Of a DNA stretch of 64,000 bases, positions 46,280-58,200 are shown one piece after another. The translations under genes were made by a program, and so were the position numbers. The notes beneath the pieces were generated by a model. It was not told the origin of the DNA. It did no database searches and saw only the letters and a list, made by a program, of their open reading frames with translations. Numbering within the stretch: position 1 is the stretch's first letter; each line of letters opens with the position of its first letter. The DNA comes from Okapia johnstoni (lineage: Eukaryota > Chordata > Mammalia > Artiodactyla > Giraffidae), in contig CM044313.1 of assembly GCA_024291935.2 (NCBI GenBank), positions 84,815,001-84,879,000 of the forward strand, in the 5' to 3' direction.

Positions 46280-47035
46280 AAGCACCAATGAAAACATTAT
46301 GTAAAATGCACTTATCAATCTTGATAAAAATTAAGCTAGTAACAGAGAATTTCCATAAGGGATAAAAGATATTTATCCCTTACAGAAGGACATTTACAAA
46401 AAGGATAAAGGATGTTCACAAAATCCACAAAAAGATTTGAAATTACAATTGAAAAGAAAAATTTAAAGTTTTCTCTGTGAACTAAGGAAAAAGACATATT
46501 AGAAGGTGTAAAACTATTATTATTCAGAAATATAATACTGAATAATAACATATCAGTATGTTACTAATATGTCATTAGAATGTGACTACTGTGCAACAAT
46601 TGATTGAATATCTATATACCGGATATAAGCCTTATGGAAAGAAAATGATATAACTGACAGCAAAATCAAGAGGCATGAAATATATTCATATTAAATGAAA
46701 CAGTCCTTTGAACTAGAGACTATGAAGCTTATTGATGTACATTTAAAAAGACCTAAATAAATGCAGGGTGATATCCTATTCCTGTAACCAGTGATTCAAA
46801 ATTGATAAACATTAATCTGCTCAGATTGTTCTAAACGTGCTGCACAATCACAAACATTAAAATGAGTTTCTTTTGTAGATATTGTAAAATAGATATTAAA
46901 ATATGAAGTATAAGTAATGCAAAAGTAATTAATTAAAAAGAAAGAGTTGGTGGATTATTCTAATGACTATTACATATGCTGGAAAATAAATTAGAAAGGT
47001 ATATTTTGGATTAAGGTTAAGCAAAAAAAAAAAAA
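46280..47035. other. Unassigned AT-rich sequence
   Basis: No gene. An A-run lies at 47023-47036, directly before recognisable L1 text. Confidence 0.5.
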
Positions 47036-48140
47036 ATCAATGGTACAGATTTGGGAGTCCAGAAACACTCACATATACATGAACATGATATATGACAATA
47101 AAGAAAGGATGGTCTGTTCAACAGATAGTGTTTTGTCAATTTTTAAAACACCACAAAATATATAATAATGTACCAGTTAATATAATACCATATATATCAG
47201 ATTAAATATTCAAGTCACAAACTAAGGAACGATATTTGTAAAACATATAACTGACAAAAGCTTATCTCCACAACAATAGATAAAGTCCTACCAATCAATA
47301 AGAAAATAGAGAGAATCTCATAAGCAATGGACAGGATGGTTGATGAGGCACTTAAATAAAAAGAACATCCAAATGGTCAATTATTGTACGAAAATGTTCC
47401 CATCAATCATGAGGGCAATATAAGACATCGTTATCACGAGGAAAAATAAATAAATAAACAAGGTAACACTATACACCCACTAGGTTGCTGCAGTTAATGG
47501 GATTGAGAATAACCCATATATCACTGCTGGAGCTACAATGTGGTAGATAAAAATGGAAAACTGGCACTATCTATTGTTGATACTCGTGCACTAACAATTT
47601 TATTCAATTGTATGTATCAAACAGAAGTGCATAATATGTTAAGAGACAAAACAAAAATAAACATGGAAGCTTTGACTATACTTGCTCTAAACTGGAAGCA
47701 AACCAAATATTTATCAACAATGCACTGAATAAATCAATTGTTATATATTTCTATAACATGAAATTATAAATCAACATAAGTGAATTAACTATTGCTACAA
47801 GCAACATCTCCGATGAATCTCATCAACCCAAAATTAGACTAAAGAAGACACATATATTCATACACATATATACATTCATAAACAATAATGCACACCCCCA
47901 CCATGCACAACCCACACACACACACACACAGATCAAGCACAACTAGACAAAACTATCTAAGCTGTTGGAAATAAAGACAATGGTTATTTGGAGGGAGAGG
48001 CAGGAGAAGTATAATGAGGTACTGCTCTGTAAACTGTGTAGGTGTTAAATGTCCTCACAATGTGCAAACTGATTGAACTACATGCTTATAATTTGTGCAT
48101 TTTTATATATGCATTATATTTCAATTTAACACCTTTCAAG
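47036..48140 (+). mobile_element. Old L1 ORF2 C-terminal and 3' fragment
   Basis: CAATGGTACAGATTTGGGAG, GAGTCCAGAAACACTCACAT, GGATGGTCTGTTCAACAGAT and later AAATGGAAAACTGGCACTAT and CTAAACTGGAAGCAAACCAA follow the order of the L1 ORF2 C-terminal region. The 3' UTR ends near 48140 (TATGCATTATATTTCAATTT). It is highly diverged. Confidence 0.72.
47909..47931 (+). repeat. CA microsatellite
   Basis: A short (CA)n run within the old L1 3' region. Confidence 0.8.
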
Positions 48141-48160
48141 ATAGTGGTATATGAAAGACA

Positions 48161-48363
48161 GGGCTTCCCAGCTGGTGCTAGTCATAAAGAACTCACCTGT
48201 AAGAGACATAAGAGATGCAGGTTCCATTCCCTGGAAGAGAGCATGGCAACCCACTCCATTATTCTTACCTGAAGAAGCCCATGGACAGACGAGCCTGGTG
48301 GGTTACAGTCCATGGGGTCGCAAAGGATTGGACACGACTGAGAAATTTAGCACACACACACAT
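48161..48363 (+). mobile_element. Bov-tA-type SINE
   Basis: Head GGGCTTCCCAGCTGGTGCTA, a tRNA-like domain with deletions, and a tail running into a CA-rich end. The flanks ATGAAAGAC (48151-48159) and ACGAAAGAT (48364-48372) are a decayed target-site duplication. Confidence 0.93.
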
Positions 48364-48506
48364 ACGAAAGATGGACATACATTGTGGATGGATATTTTTT
48401 TGCTAATTTAGAATGATTTTATACATTCCCTAGAGACAAAGATAAAGCTAGCCAAGAATCTTTGCATACATAGAAAGAAAGCTTTGGTATGGATGTATCT
48501 AGGAAT

Positions 48507-50065
48507 CAGTTCAGTTCAGTTGAGTTCAGTTCAGTCGCTCAGTCGTGTCCGACACCTTGCGACCCCATGAATCACAGCACGCCAGGGCTCCCTGTCCATC
48601 ATCAACTCCAGGAGTCTACCCAAGCCCATGCCCATCGAATCAGTGATGCAATCCAGCCATCTCATCCTCTGTCATCCCCTTCTCCTCCTGCCCCCAATCT
48701 TTCCCAGCATCAGGGTCTTTTCCAAGGAGTCAACTCTTCGCATGAGGTGGCCAAATTATTGGAGTTTCAGCTTCAACATCAGTCCTTCCAATGAACACCC
48801 AGGACTGATCTCCTTTAGGATGGACTGGTTGGATCTCCTTGTAGTCCAAGGGACTCTCAAGAGTCTTCTCCAACACCACAGTTCAAAAGCATCAATTCTT
48901 CAGTGCTCAGCTTTCTTCACCATCCAACTCTCACATCCATACATGACAACTGGAAAAACCATAGCCTTGACTAGATGGACCTTTGTTGGCAAAGTAATGT
49001 CTCTGCTTTTAAATATGCTATCTAGGTTGGTCATAACCTTCCTTCTAAGGAGTAAGCGTCTTTTAATTTCATGGCTGTAGTCACCATAGGCAGTGATTTT
49101 GGAGCCCCAAAAAATAAAGTCTGCCACTGTTTCCCCATCTATTTCCCATGAAGTGATGGGACCAGATGCCATGATCTTAGTTTTCTGAACGTTGAGCTTT
49201 AAGCCAACTTTTTCACTCTCCTCTTTCACCTCATGATCCAGCGGATATTGGCAACTTGATCTCTGGTTCCTCTGCCTTTTCTAAAACCAGCTTGAACATC
49301 TGGAAGTTCACGATTCACGTATTGCTGAAGCCTGGCTTGGAGAATTTTGAGCATTACTTTACTAGCATGTGAGATGAGTGCAATTGTGCAGTACTTTGAG
49401 CATTCTTTGGCATTGCCTTTCTTTAGGATTGGAATGAAAACTGACCTTTTCCAGTCCTGTGGCCACTGCTGAGTTTTCCAGATTTGCTGGCAGATCGAGT
49501 GCAGCACTTTCACAGCATCATCTTTCAGGATTTGAAATAGCTCAACTGGAATTCCATCACCTCCACTAGCTTTGTTCGTAGTGATGCTTTCTAAGGCTCA
49601 CTTGACTTCACATTCCAGGATATCTGGCTCTAGGTGAGTGATCACACCATCGTGATTATCTGGGTCATGAAGATTTTTTTATACAGTTCTTCTGTGTATT
49701 CTTGCCACCTCTTCTTAATATCTTCTGCTTCTGTTAGGTCCATACCATTTCTGTCCTTTATCGAGCCCATCTTTGCATGAAATGTTCCCTTGGTATCTCT
49801 AATTTTCTTGAAGAGATCTCTAGTCTTTCCCATTCTGTTGTTTTCCTCTATTTCTTTTCATTGATCGCTGAGGAAAGCTTTCTTATCTCTCCTTTCTATT
49901 CTTTGGAACTCTGCATTCAGATGGGAATATCTTTCCTTTTCTTCTGTGCTTTTCACTTCTCTTCTTTTCCCAGCTATTTGTATGGCCTCCTCAGACAGCC
50001 ATTTTGCTTTTTTGCATTTCTTTTCCATGGGGATGTTCTTGATTTCTGTCTCTTGTACAATGTCA
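48507..50065 (-). mobile_element. BovB LINE with internal deletion of the RT core
   Basis: Reverse copy from CAGTTCAGTTCAGTTGAGTT to a 5' truncation in the linker region (TCTGTCTCTTGTACAATGTC). At 49229-49234 the text jumps from the CTCTTTCAC block straight to ATGATCCAGCGGATATTGG. The intact reverse copy at 19.7-21.0 kb has about 410 bases between these same landmarks. The lost part includes RT motifs A, B and C. Flanking sequence is otherwise well preserved. Confidence 0.93.
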
Positions 50066-51470
50066 ATACCTATTGCTAATCTAATGGAATTGGTATAAAA
50101 TCATTTTCACACTGAAAAATCATTACTATAGTCCTTAAAATTCAATCTGATCTGAAAATTTCCAAAAATCCTTTGAAATGCAAAATCATCATTTTTAAAA
50201 CAATGCAATCATATGATATTTCAAACATGCATAAAAGTACATAAAATATAAAGCACCATTTATCTAGATTTGTCAGGAATCAATCCTTCACAATGGTTGC
50301 TACAAAGGTTCAAATGAGGAGATTGGGGAGGGTCATTTTGAGTAAAAGTTCACTGAAGAAGAACAAGAGTTCAAGGTTGTTTGTTTTCTTACTGGTGGTT
50401 TATGCATTGTTGTCAGGACAGGGAGGGATCTTTCTTCCTTTCCTTAAAAGCAGGTGGTGAAATTCCTATGTAAGAAATGTCCCTTCTTGTACCAGAAGAA
50501 CAGTAACGTTTGTAACGTCATGGATAAATAGTTGAAACCCAGAGAATGTTACACAAAGAATTCTATACAAACAGACCTCATTACAATCACTCTGGACCTT
50601 CTTCTGCTGACTCAGTCTGGTATGTGCATGAGAGTGCTCCCTGCAGACCTTCCTGATACAATTTCACATGAAGTTTTCTTTTATTTATTTTCACATTTTA
50701 TAACATGTGTTATGGCATAGTACAGAATAGATTAAAATGTTAGAATAAAGGAATGTAAAATAAGTAATTATTTTCCTGTTTCTGTCACAATATCTATTTT
50801 AGACTGTCTCTAGTCTAGCCTTGCTTTTATTTAAGACAGAGTTAGCTCCAGATAATTCCACTGACATACCACTTATTTGTTTTCCTCTTAAAAATAAAAG
50901 AAAGCATATTTTAGAAGAAAGCATATTTTACTTAAACATCCCACATATAAAATAAAAAACAAATTTTCAACTGAGTCTTAAGATTTTTGTTTTAACTTTG
51001 TTTCTATTCAAGATCTGCTATAATTCTGAGAGAATTGTAAAAGTCTGCTCAGAAACATTATAATGTAAAATGGATGGAGAAAGACCATGAGGTATTTAAT
51101 TTCTCACTGCAAAGCCATTGCTGTGAAGAATGGATAATATATATCAATGGTAATATATGGAGAAATAACACAGGTGAGTAGCACAGACAATAAATTTGTT
51201 TCTACCATAGGACTTGTCTAAGGCATTCCTTTTAGTAATAAATAAAATAATTTTGACCACATGGAACCAGCTTGAAAAATCCCTTATTTATGGCAATACA
51301 CATCAGTTTTGATTCAAACAATAGAGCCCATTGCTCCAAAAACCTGCAACAAAGGAATAAATCCTCAGGTGAATATTTAGATCATTATTCATTACAAAGT
51401 TTCATTTTTTGTCTTTATTGATTTTCATTATTGGAAGTCATATATTTGGTCTCACCTTTTACTTTACTAG
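50066..51470. other. Unassigned AT-rich sequence
   Basis: No gene or named repeat is seen. A 15-base direct repeat AGAAAGCATATTTTA lies at 50899-50913 and 50916-50930. Confidence 0.5.
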
Positions 51471-51500
51471 GGGCTTCCCAGGTGGCTCACTGGTAAAGAT
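51471..51500 (+). mobile_element. Isolated 5' head of a Bov-tA SINE
   Basis: GGGCTTCCCAGGTGGCTCAC plus TGGTAAAGAT is a near-perfect SINE head that stops abruptly and is followed by TATATTTTTGCATATATATA. Loss of the 3' part is opposite to the usual 5' truncation. Confidence 0.85.
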
Positions 51501-51716
51501 ATATTTTTGCATATATATATTGCGATTAGCAAGTGTCTCTCTACCCATACAGATCTGCTAATTTATTCCTCCAGCTTGAAGTTTCCCATATGTTGTAAAA
51601 TTTAAAAAAAATAACAATAAATGACTCACAATCTATTTTTTGGTCCGGTTTCATTCTTCAGTAATAGAAATAGAGCAGAAATGAAGAGTTGTAAATAGGA
51701 ACTTTTTCTAAGATGT

Positions 51717-51717
51717 T

Positions 51718-51757
<40 letters not shown>
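51717..51757 (+). repeat. Compound (CT)n(CA)n microsatellite
   Basis: A TCTCTC run of about 20 bases passes directly into a CACACA run of about 20 bases. Confidence 0.95.
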
Positions 51758-51758
<1 letters not shown>

Positions 51759-53029
51759 AAGTCCAATCTCTGGCTTAGAATTATATGCATATATGTAATA
51801 TATCAACATATATTTCCTTATTAATGAGTTTCCTATGTATTTCATGTTGGCATTCTATTTCAATGGAATTTCACAAAGCCTTTTCTCAGATGAGTTATAC
51901 ACTGAATTTCAATCTTATCTGCAATCATTTCCTTTTTAAGATCTCAATGCAATTTTATTAGGCATTTATGATTCTGTATTTTTATTTTCAGATAGATATT
52001 TCATGGTCTCACCTGTTAAAATTTTAAGATATATTTTAGACAGAGTACCTTTCAATGAATTAAGGCAACTGCTTTCCATATGAACTCGTGCTTGAATTGT
52101 GAACTCAACAAAATGGCTGCTCATATTCAGCAGTGAAATGAATAGCAAATAGAAATTATATATACACAAAAAGAGAGCATAAGAGGCATTATGTCACATA
52201 TATATATATACGTCTATATATATAATTCCATACCTTCCTCAAATTGGAGTAGTAAATAGAACAGGAAAAGAGATTTAGAAGTCTCAGTCACTCAATCGAC
52301 TTTATTTTTTAGAGATACAAAATCTGAATTATTCAAGCTGAAGCTATTAAATATTCATAGTGCTTCATATTATAAAGTTATTGATTAATGTCTTTGGTAA
52401 AGAACACTATTATCTTTGATTACATCAAGGTCATTCCAAGGAACAGGACCAAGGCACAAAGTTTTATATATGGAAATATGAGGAGCTAATACATAATTCA
52501 TATTTAACAGATAACATAAAGGTTAACCCCTTGGAGATTCTGAAGATAATACTCATGTTCTTCTCACAATTCTTTATATTGGCAATTTGGAAAATGCCAC
52601 TGTTTTATTACTACCTATTCTTGTACTATGACATGAATTAATGCATACCTGCCTCACTATTCCTATGGGCAAAAAAAGGAATTTGAATTATGTACAAGAG
52701 AGAGGTCTTGCAAAATTAAATGAGCCAAAATACTTTTCCTCTATACACTCATTGGAAATACTCTCAAAGTAGTTCCTTTCAATTTTAAGGAAAGTTGGTA
52801 CTTCATTGTAACATTATACCAGATATCTGTTAAATTTTCTATGTCCACTGAAAGAATAAAGATATTTGGGATTGATTTGCATTTTAAAATCATATACATA
52901 TTAAGCAAAAGTGAAATATTTCAGCTTCAATTTGATCTAGGTATTTACTCTCAATTAAAAAAATCAGAGACTGTAATTTCAGTAAGTTTAAATAGCTTGC
53001 CCAGTGTTTCTACAATGTGCATATTGACT
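51758..53029. other. Unassigned AT-rich sequence; TA tracts at 52197-52229
   Basis: No gene or interspersed repeat is recognised. There is a short (TA)n tract, interrupted once by CGTC, at 52197-52229. Confidence 0.5.
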
Positions 53030-53034
53030 GTCTC

Positions 53035-53160
53035 ATGAAAAATGTTACTTAAACTCTCAGTGTCATGATTTTTCTTATATATACAAATGAAATCAATGTC
53101 TACTCTGCAAGATTTGCAGAGAGGGTGAGATAATGCAAGTAAAAGCATTTGACATTTTAT
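53035..53160 (+). mobile_element. MIR SINE fragment
   Basis: GTTACTTAAACTCTCAGTGT, then ACTCTGCAAGATTTGCAGAG and GGTGAGATAATGCAAGTAAA track the MIR core and right part. Confidence 0.62.
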
Positions 53161-53519
53161 CACTATCAATATTAGCTATACATTTTGTGGAATAAATTTA
53201 AGGTCTTGTCTTCCAAAATTCCTTTTTCTTTCTCTTTCCACTTCACTGCTCTATCACATTTAAGTCAATGAATCTGTCAATGAGACCAAAGTGTGTATAA
53301 TTGTCTCCCAAAGCCATATTTGTTTTCTTTGTCCATAATACCATTTCAAAGCAATGGAAGAGAGCTCCGGTTATAGTATCGGAGTTATTTTTTTTTCCTT
53401 GAACCACCTTTTTACTGACATCCACATGTAATTTTCAATAGATACATGCTTGACTTTTACCATAGCATTACTATCATTTTACACACTGTAAATTTTACAT
53501 TTTTGCTTATTATAGTGTT

Positions 53520-53635
53520 TCCTTACTAGAGTATTAGTTCCATGAGGACAGAGATTTCTATTAACATTTTTTTGAGCTGTATTTCAAAAGCCTAGAACAT
53601 TACTGGGCAATAAATTGTTGATTGATTAAGAAATG
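53520..53635 (+). mobile_element. L2 LINE 3' end
   Basis: TTACTAGAGTATTAGTTCCA, TGAGGACAGAGATTTCTATT, AGCCTAGAACATTACTGGGC and AATAAATTGTTGATTGATTA follow the L2 3' end order closely. Confidence 0.72.
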
Positions 53636-53769
53636 CATTAGGAATGATCATCTCCGATCAGAGAGACAATAGAGTATAATGATTTTTTAAAAAAGCATAA
53701 AGAATCACAGATATCAGAATTTGTATCTTTTCTTTAACGTTTAAAGTCATGCTACTCTAACACAGAGTT

Positions 53770-53895
53770 TACACTCTCCATTCCTCAGTTTTCTCATGAT
53801 TCGTGTATTAGAAATATTGTCTACACTCAGAGTACTGTCAAGAGTAATATTGAGATAAAATATTAGCAATGTTTAGTACAGTGTCAAATATTTAA
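53770..53895 (+). mobile_element. MIR SINE fragment (weak)
   Basis: TCCTCAGTTTTCTCATGATT, then a TATTGAGATAAAATATTAGC block and AGTACAGTGTCAAATATTTA fit a diverged MIR. Confidence 0.45.
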
Positions 53896-54198
53896 TACAT
53901 TATTTATATTAATCACAGATTTTTTTCCTAGAAAGAGAAGATGGAATAGGAATGAAGATCATAAGATATACTGGAAATAAATAAAGGAAAATACAAATGA
54001 TATCCTTCCAACACTTTTTAACCCAAAGAATAAACCTATGTGTGGTGGAGAGCTCAACCCCTTCCTACATCATGCTTCTGAGGACTGATTGCACTTAGTA
54101 AGTCACTCATCTTAACCAGAAGACTTGAATTTATTACAAAGCCGTTCCCCAAGCTCGTATCCCTGCAACGCCTTTTTACCATGTGTTTTCACTTCCCG

Positions 54199-55128
54199 TT
54201 TGTTGTTGTTGTTGCTCAGTCATATCCGACTCTTTACACCCTTTGGACTGCAGCACATCGGGCTTCTGCGTCCCTCACCATTTGCCAGAGCTTGCTCAAA
54301 CTCATGTCCATTGAGTTTGTTGTGCCATCCAACCATCTCATCCTCTGTTGTCCCCTTCTCCTCCTGCCTTCAATCTTTCCCAACATCAGGGTCTTTCCTA
54401 ATGAGTCAGCTCTTCTCATCAGGTGGTCAAAGTATTGGAGCTTCAGCTGCAGCATCAGCCCTTCCAATGGATATTTAGGACTGATTTCCTTTAGGATTGG
54501 TTGGATTGATCTCCTTGCAGTCCAAGGGACTCGCAAGAGTCTTCTCCAGCACCACAGTTCAAAAGCATCAATTCTTCAGTGCTCAGCTTTCTTTGTAGTC
54601 CAACTCTCACATCCATACATGACTACCAGGAAAACCATAGCTTTGACTAGATGGACTTTTGTTGGCAAAGTGAAGTCTCTGCTTTTTAATACGCTGTCTT
54701 GGTTTGTCATACCTTTTTTTTCTCCCAAAAGAGCAAGCATCTTTTAATTTCATGGCTGCAGTCACCATCTGCAGTGATTTTGGAGCCCAAGAAAATAAAG
54801 TTTGTCATTGTTTCCATTGTTTCCCCATCTATTTGCCATGAAGTGACAGGACCAGATGCCATGATCTTAGTTTTCTGAATGTTGAGTTTTAAGCCAGCTT
54901 TTTCACTCTCCTCTTTCGCCTTCATCAAGAGGCTCTTTAGTTCCTCTTCCCTTTCTGCCATATGGGTGGTGTTACCTGCATATCTCAGGTTATTGATATT
55001 TCTTCTGGCAATCTTGATGGCAGCTTGTGTTCTTCATCCAACCCAGCATTTCACATGATGTACTCTGTGTGTAAGTTAAATAAGCACAGTACAATATACA
55101 GCCTTGATGTACTTCTTTCCCAATTTTG
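54199..55128 (-). mobile_element. BovB LINE, 5'-truncated
   Basis: Reverse copy from TTGTTGTTGTTGTTGCTCAG to the RT motif B region (CAGCCTTGATGTACTTCTTT). The 3' half of ORF2 is readable in separate frames. RT motif C is altered near 54968-54979, where the text gives ACCTGCATA instead of TCTGCATA, so one catalytic aspartate codon (GAT) becomes GGT. The copy is dead. Confidence 0.92.
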
Positions 55129-55174
55129 AATTTGTGATGCATAGTGACCTACTTAGGGCCTTGCAGAGAGGAAT

Positions 55175-55237
55175 GTGTATAAGGAGAGACCCAACAACTT
55201 TATACTTTATACTGTGTATAAGGAGAGACCCAACAAC

Positions 55238-55239
<2 letters not shown>
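55175..55239 (+). repeat. 26-base direct repeat, units spaced 39 bases
   Basis: GTGTATAAGGAGAGACCCAA plus CAACTT occurs at 55175-55200 and identically at 55214-55239, with a 13-base spacer TATACTTTATACT. Confidence 0.94.

Positions 55240-55275
<36 letters not shown>
55240..55275 (+). repeat. (AT)n microsatellite
   Basis: An uninterrupted AT dinucleotide run directly follows the second direct-repeat unit. Confidence 0.95.
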
Positions 55276-55278
<3 letters not shown>

Positions 55279-55942
55279 CCATTTCCAGAATAGCCTCTTG
55301 AAACTGAACTACAAGGTATACTTATCTAAGAGAACAAAATTCTTTTGTTGATTTCTGCCATAAACTTGTACTCTATCATTCCTAATTTGTCTAAAAATCT
55401 CCCCTTAAAAAAAAACAGTTTGAAAGCCATATTTACTTTTAAAACACCAAGATAAAAATGTCTAGGAAGCACTGGAAGAAATTAGAAGGATGCTTCAATC
55501 TTCAGAGCTAAGGGCTAATATCCCAAGGACTTTTACTACTGTAGAATTCTACATATCAGAGAAACACTAAGTTTCAGTTCTTAGGCTAGTCTTTTTATTT
55601 TGTTAGTATCAATACATATGGAAATCATAAAGAAAAACAAAGAACCTTTATATATTAACCACTCAGCTATGTATAAAGTAATGTCAATTCAGCTGGAGGC
55701 CCCTGGGAACTTTTATCAAATTCCCTTTTCTGTTCATAGAATAAACCATGGCTTTAAATTTGGTAATGAATATATTCCTGTAATTATTTATCTTCCAGTT
55801 TGTATATACACACAATTGGATGATTATGTCTTTTTAAAAGTTGAAAATGTATATCTTTACCTATACCTTGCTTTGTTTTGTTCCACCTTAGACATTAATG
55901 ATATACATCTGTTTTAATATGTCTTATCCATTATTTTAAATG
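55276..55942. other. Unassigned AT-rich sequence
   Basis: No named repeat is seen. A forward 105-codon open frame (55600-55917) is AT-driven and has no recognised motif. Confidence 0.45.
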
Positions 55943-56136
55943 CTGTTTAGAATCTACCTGCCAATGCAGAAGATGCAGGAGATGCAGGTTGGATCCCTAC
56001 TTTGGAAAGATCTCCTGAAATAGGAAATGGCAATGCATGCCAGTATTCTTGCCTGGAAAATTCCCTGGACAGAGGAGTCTTATGGGCTCCAGTCCATGAG
56101 GTTGTAAAGAATCAGACATGAATGAGCACGCAAGCA
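55943..56136 (+). mobile_element. Bov-tA-type SINE, head truncated
   Basis: It begins at GTTTAGAATCTACCTGCCAA, so the usual GGGCTTCCC start is missing. It carries an internal AGATGCAGGAGATGCAGG duplication and ends at a CATGAATGAGCACGCAAGCA tail. Confidence 0.9.
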
Positions 56137-56238
56137 CTGTATGAAAATATCACAATAAAGTTATCCATTATTCAATATATTATCATTCACCTTTCTGAAG
56201 TGTTTTGACAGTTTAAAAAATAGCTTTTATGAGAATGT

Positions 56239-56449
56239 GATAGTGTTAGTTGCTCAGTCATGTCCAACTCTTTGCGACCCCATGGACTGTAGCCTGCCAC
56301 GTTCCTCTGTTCATGGAATTCTCCAGGCAAGAACACTGAAGTGGGTAGCCATTCCCTTCTCCAGGGGATCTTCCCAACCCAGGGATTGAACCCAAGTCTC
56401 CTGCATTGTGGCAGATTCTTTACCATCTGAACCACCAGGAAAGCTTCAC
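56239..56449 (-). mobile_element. Bov-tA-type SINE with perfect target-site duplication
   Basis: Reverse monomer from GATAGTGTTAGTTGCTCAGT to CCACCAGGAAAGCTTCAC. TGAGAATGT flanks it at 56230-56238 and 56450-56458. Confidence 0.95.
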
Positions 56450-56504
56450 TGAGAATGTATTCTTATACAAATGAGTCAGAATTTCTCTAGGATATTGTCA
56501 TAGT

Positions 56505-56855
56505 CAGTTCAGACTGCTATACCAAAGTACCATAGACTGAGTGGCTTGTAAATAACAGAAATTTATTCCTCACTGTTCTAGAGGCTATAAATCTAAGATC
56601 AGGGTGCTGGTATGGTTGACTTCTGGTGACAGCTGTCTTTCAGGTTGAAAACTTCTAATTTTTTGTATCTTCATGTGATTGGGAACAGAGAGTCTCTCTG
56701 GCATGTCTTTTACAGGGTACTAATCACATTCCTAATCACTTAGCCACCTTCCAACAGCCCCACCTCCTGTTATCATCTTGGGAATTAAGATTTCAATATA
56801 TGAGTTTGGTGAGGACATAAACACTCATTTCCTTGCAGATATACACATAGGAATG
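56505..56855 (-). mobile_element. Old MaLR/MLT1-like LTR
   Basis: Reverse copy: CAGACTGCTATACCAAAGTA, CCATAGACTGAGTGGCTTGT, ACAGAAATTTATTCCTCACT, a CAGCCCCACCTCCTGTTATC block and a TTTCAATATATGAGTTTGGT end. It is the clearest of the three copies of this repeat type in the window. Confidence 0.65.
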
Positions 56856-57555
56856 CGATTTCAACATCATAGGGTACATTGGCTGCCTCGTGTGTGCTCT
56901 GCTTAGTCACTCACTGGATGTCTTTTACACCACTGCAAATCCTCTCTGTCTTAACTCTTGTTCAGGAACGGCCTTATTTACCAGTGTGGACTTGCTCAGC
57001 TTTATAAAAATGCAACTGATAGTATCAGTCTCCAGGCCCTTGAAAGACTTCACTTTTGGTCCTGGAACTTCTTGGAAAATGTTGTATGGCTAGAGGAACC
57101 TGGTTTGACGTTCACAGACATTCCATCCAGACATATCGATGAGTTAATACCCATGTAGCAACTCTTGAATAATGAAACCCCTAGAGCTAATGGATTAATA
57201 TTTCCCTTTAGTTTCACTTCAGTGAGTGATCCTAATGAATACAATTCCTAAGGCATTCAAAGAATTGATAATATATTCAGATTTGACTCTTTTTCCTTGG
57301 TTCATTCATCTGTTCCTCATTCTGCCTTTACAATCACATTCCCAATAAATTTCTTATACAGTCTGCGCTCTGGGTGGAATGGAGGAAGTGATCCCAGGAT
57401 GACATAGCATATATACATCTTTTTTTCTCTCTAGATTGATTGTGCTGACTTATACTCTTACCCGAAGTTCATAAAATTGTTCCCTTGCAGCTAAGATGTG
57501 GGCACACAACACCTAATATATATATATATATCTCTAACTGTGTCTCCTATTTGAA
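56856..57555. other. Unassigned; includes a moderately GC-rich stretch 56890-57180
   Basis: Overlapping frames of about 65 codons are open at 56890-57158, but none resembles a protein that I know. A TATATA tract lies at 57517-57533. No splice chain is seen. Confidence 0.4.
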
Positions 57556-57559
57556 CACT

Positions 57560-58200
57560 CAGTTTTGCAACTGCCTTGAACGTCAAAGGGAAATCTCAAA
57601 TTTAACAAGTAAAACCGAATTCTAAATCTCCACCTCCCAATTCTGCTTCTATTCCAGTAGTTTTCCACTTTGTAAACTGTACCATCTTTACTCCATTTAT
57701 ACCATCATCTATGCCACTCCAGTCAATTAGAAAATGTGCTTTTCTTCGCCTTTAGACAGGACATCTGTTTATCATTTCTTACGTGAATTGAGGCCTTTCA
57801 CTTTAGTGACACTAAATACTTTTTAAACATCTGTCTGCTGCTATGACCTAGTCTTCCTTCCATCTTTTCTCCAGAAAGCAACAAACGTCACTTTTTATTG
57901 TACAACTCAGACGTGACATTGTAGTCTCACTTCTCCAAAGTAGTCCCATCACACTTTTACAAAAACCTGAGATCTAATCTGGCCCCTTGGTGCTTCACTG
58001 CCCTTGTCTCTTACTACTTGACTTCCCCTTGTCTCCATCTTGCTTTCCCTGATACAAGACCTTCAAGCTTCGTGCTCAATTTTGGGGAAACACACTGCTG
58101 CAAGACAATTCTTTAGAGTGCCTGTCTAATCAACTGATCACTATTTCATTGTCATGTCACCCTAATCTGATTAGACAAGGTAACAATTATTACTAACCTG
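57560..58200 (+). mobile_element. L2 LINE fragment
   Basis: CAAAGGGAAATCTCAAATTT, AAGTAAAACCGAATTCTAAA, then GAGATCTAATCTGGCCCCTT and TGCTTTCCCTGATACAAGAC follow the L2 order ('actcaaatttaacatgtccaaaactgaac ... gatctggccccctg'). Boundaries are approximate. Confidence 0.58.

Noticed and set aside
48507..48540. Direct repeats of CAGTTCAGTT as a CRISPR-like array
   Set aside because: These are the short tandem units at the BovB/SINE 3' tail. There are no regular spacers, and the genome is mammalian.
55600..55917. Forward 105-codon open frame as a gene
   Set aside because: It is AT-driven, rich in tyrosine, isoleucine and lysine, and lacks motifs or exon context.
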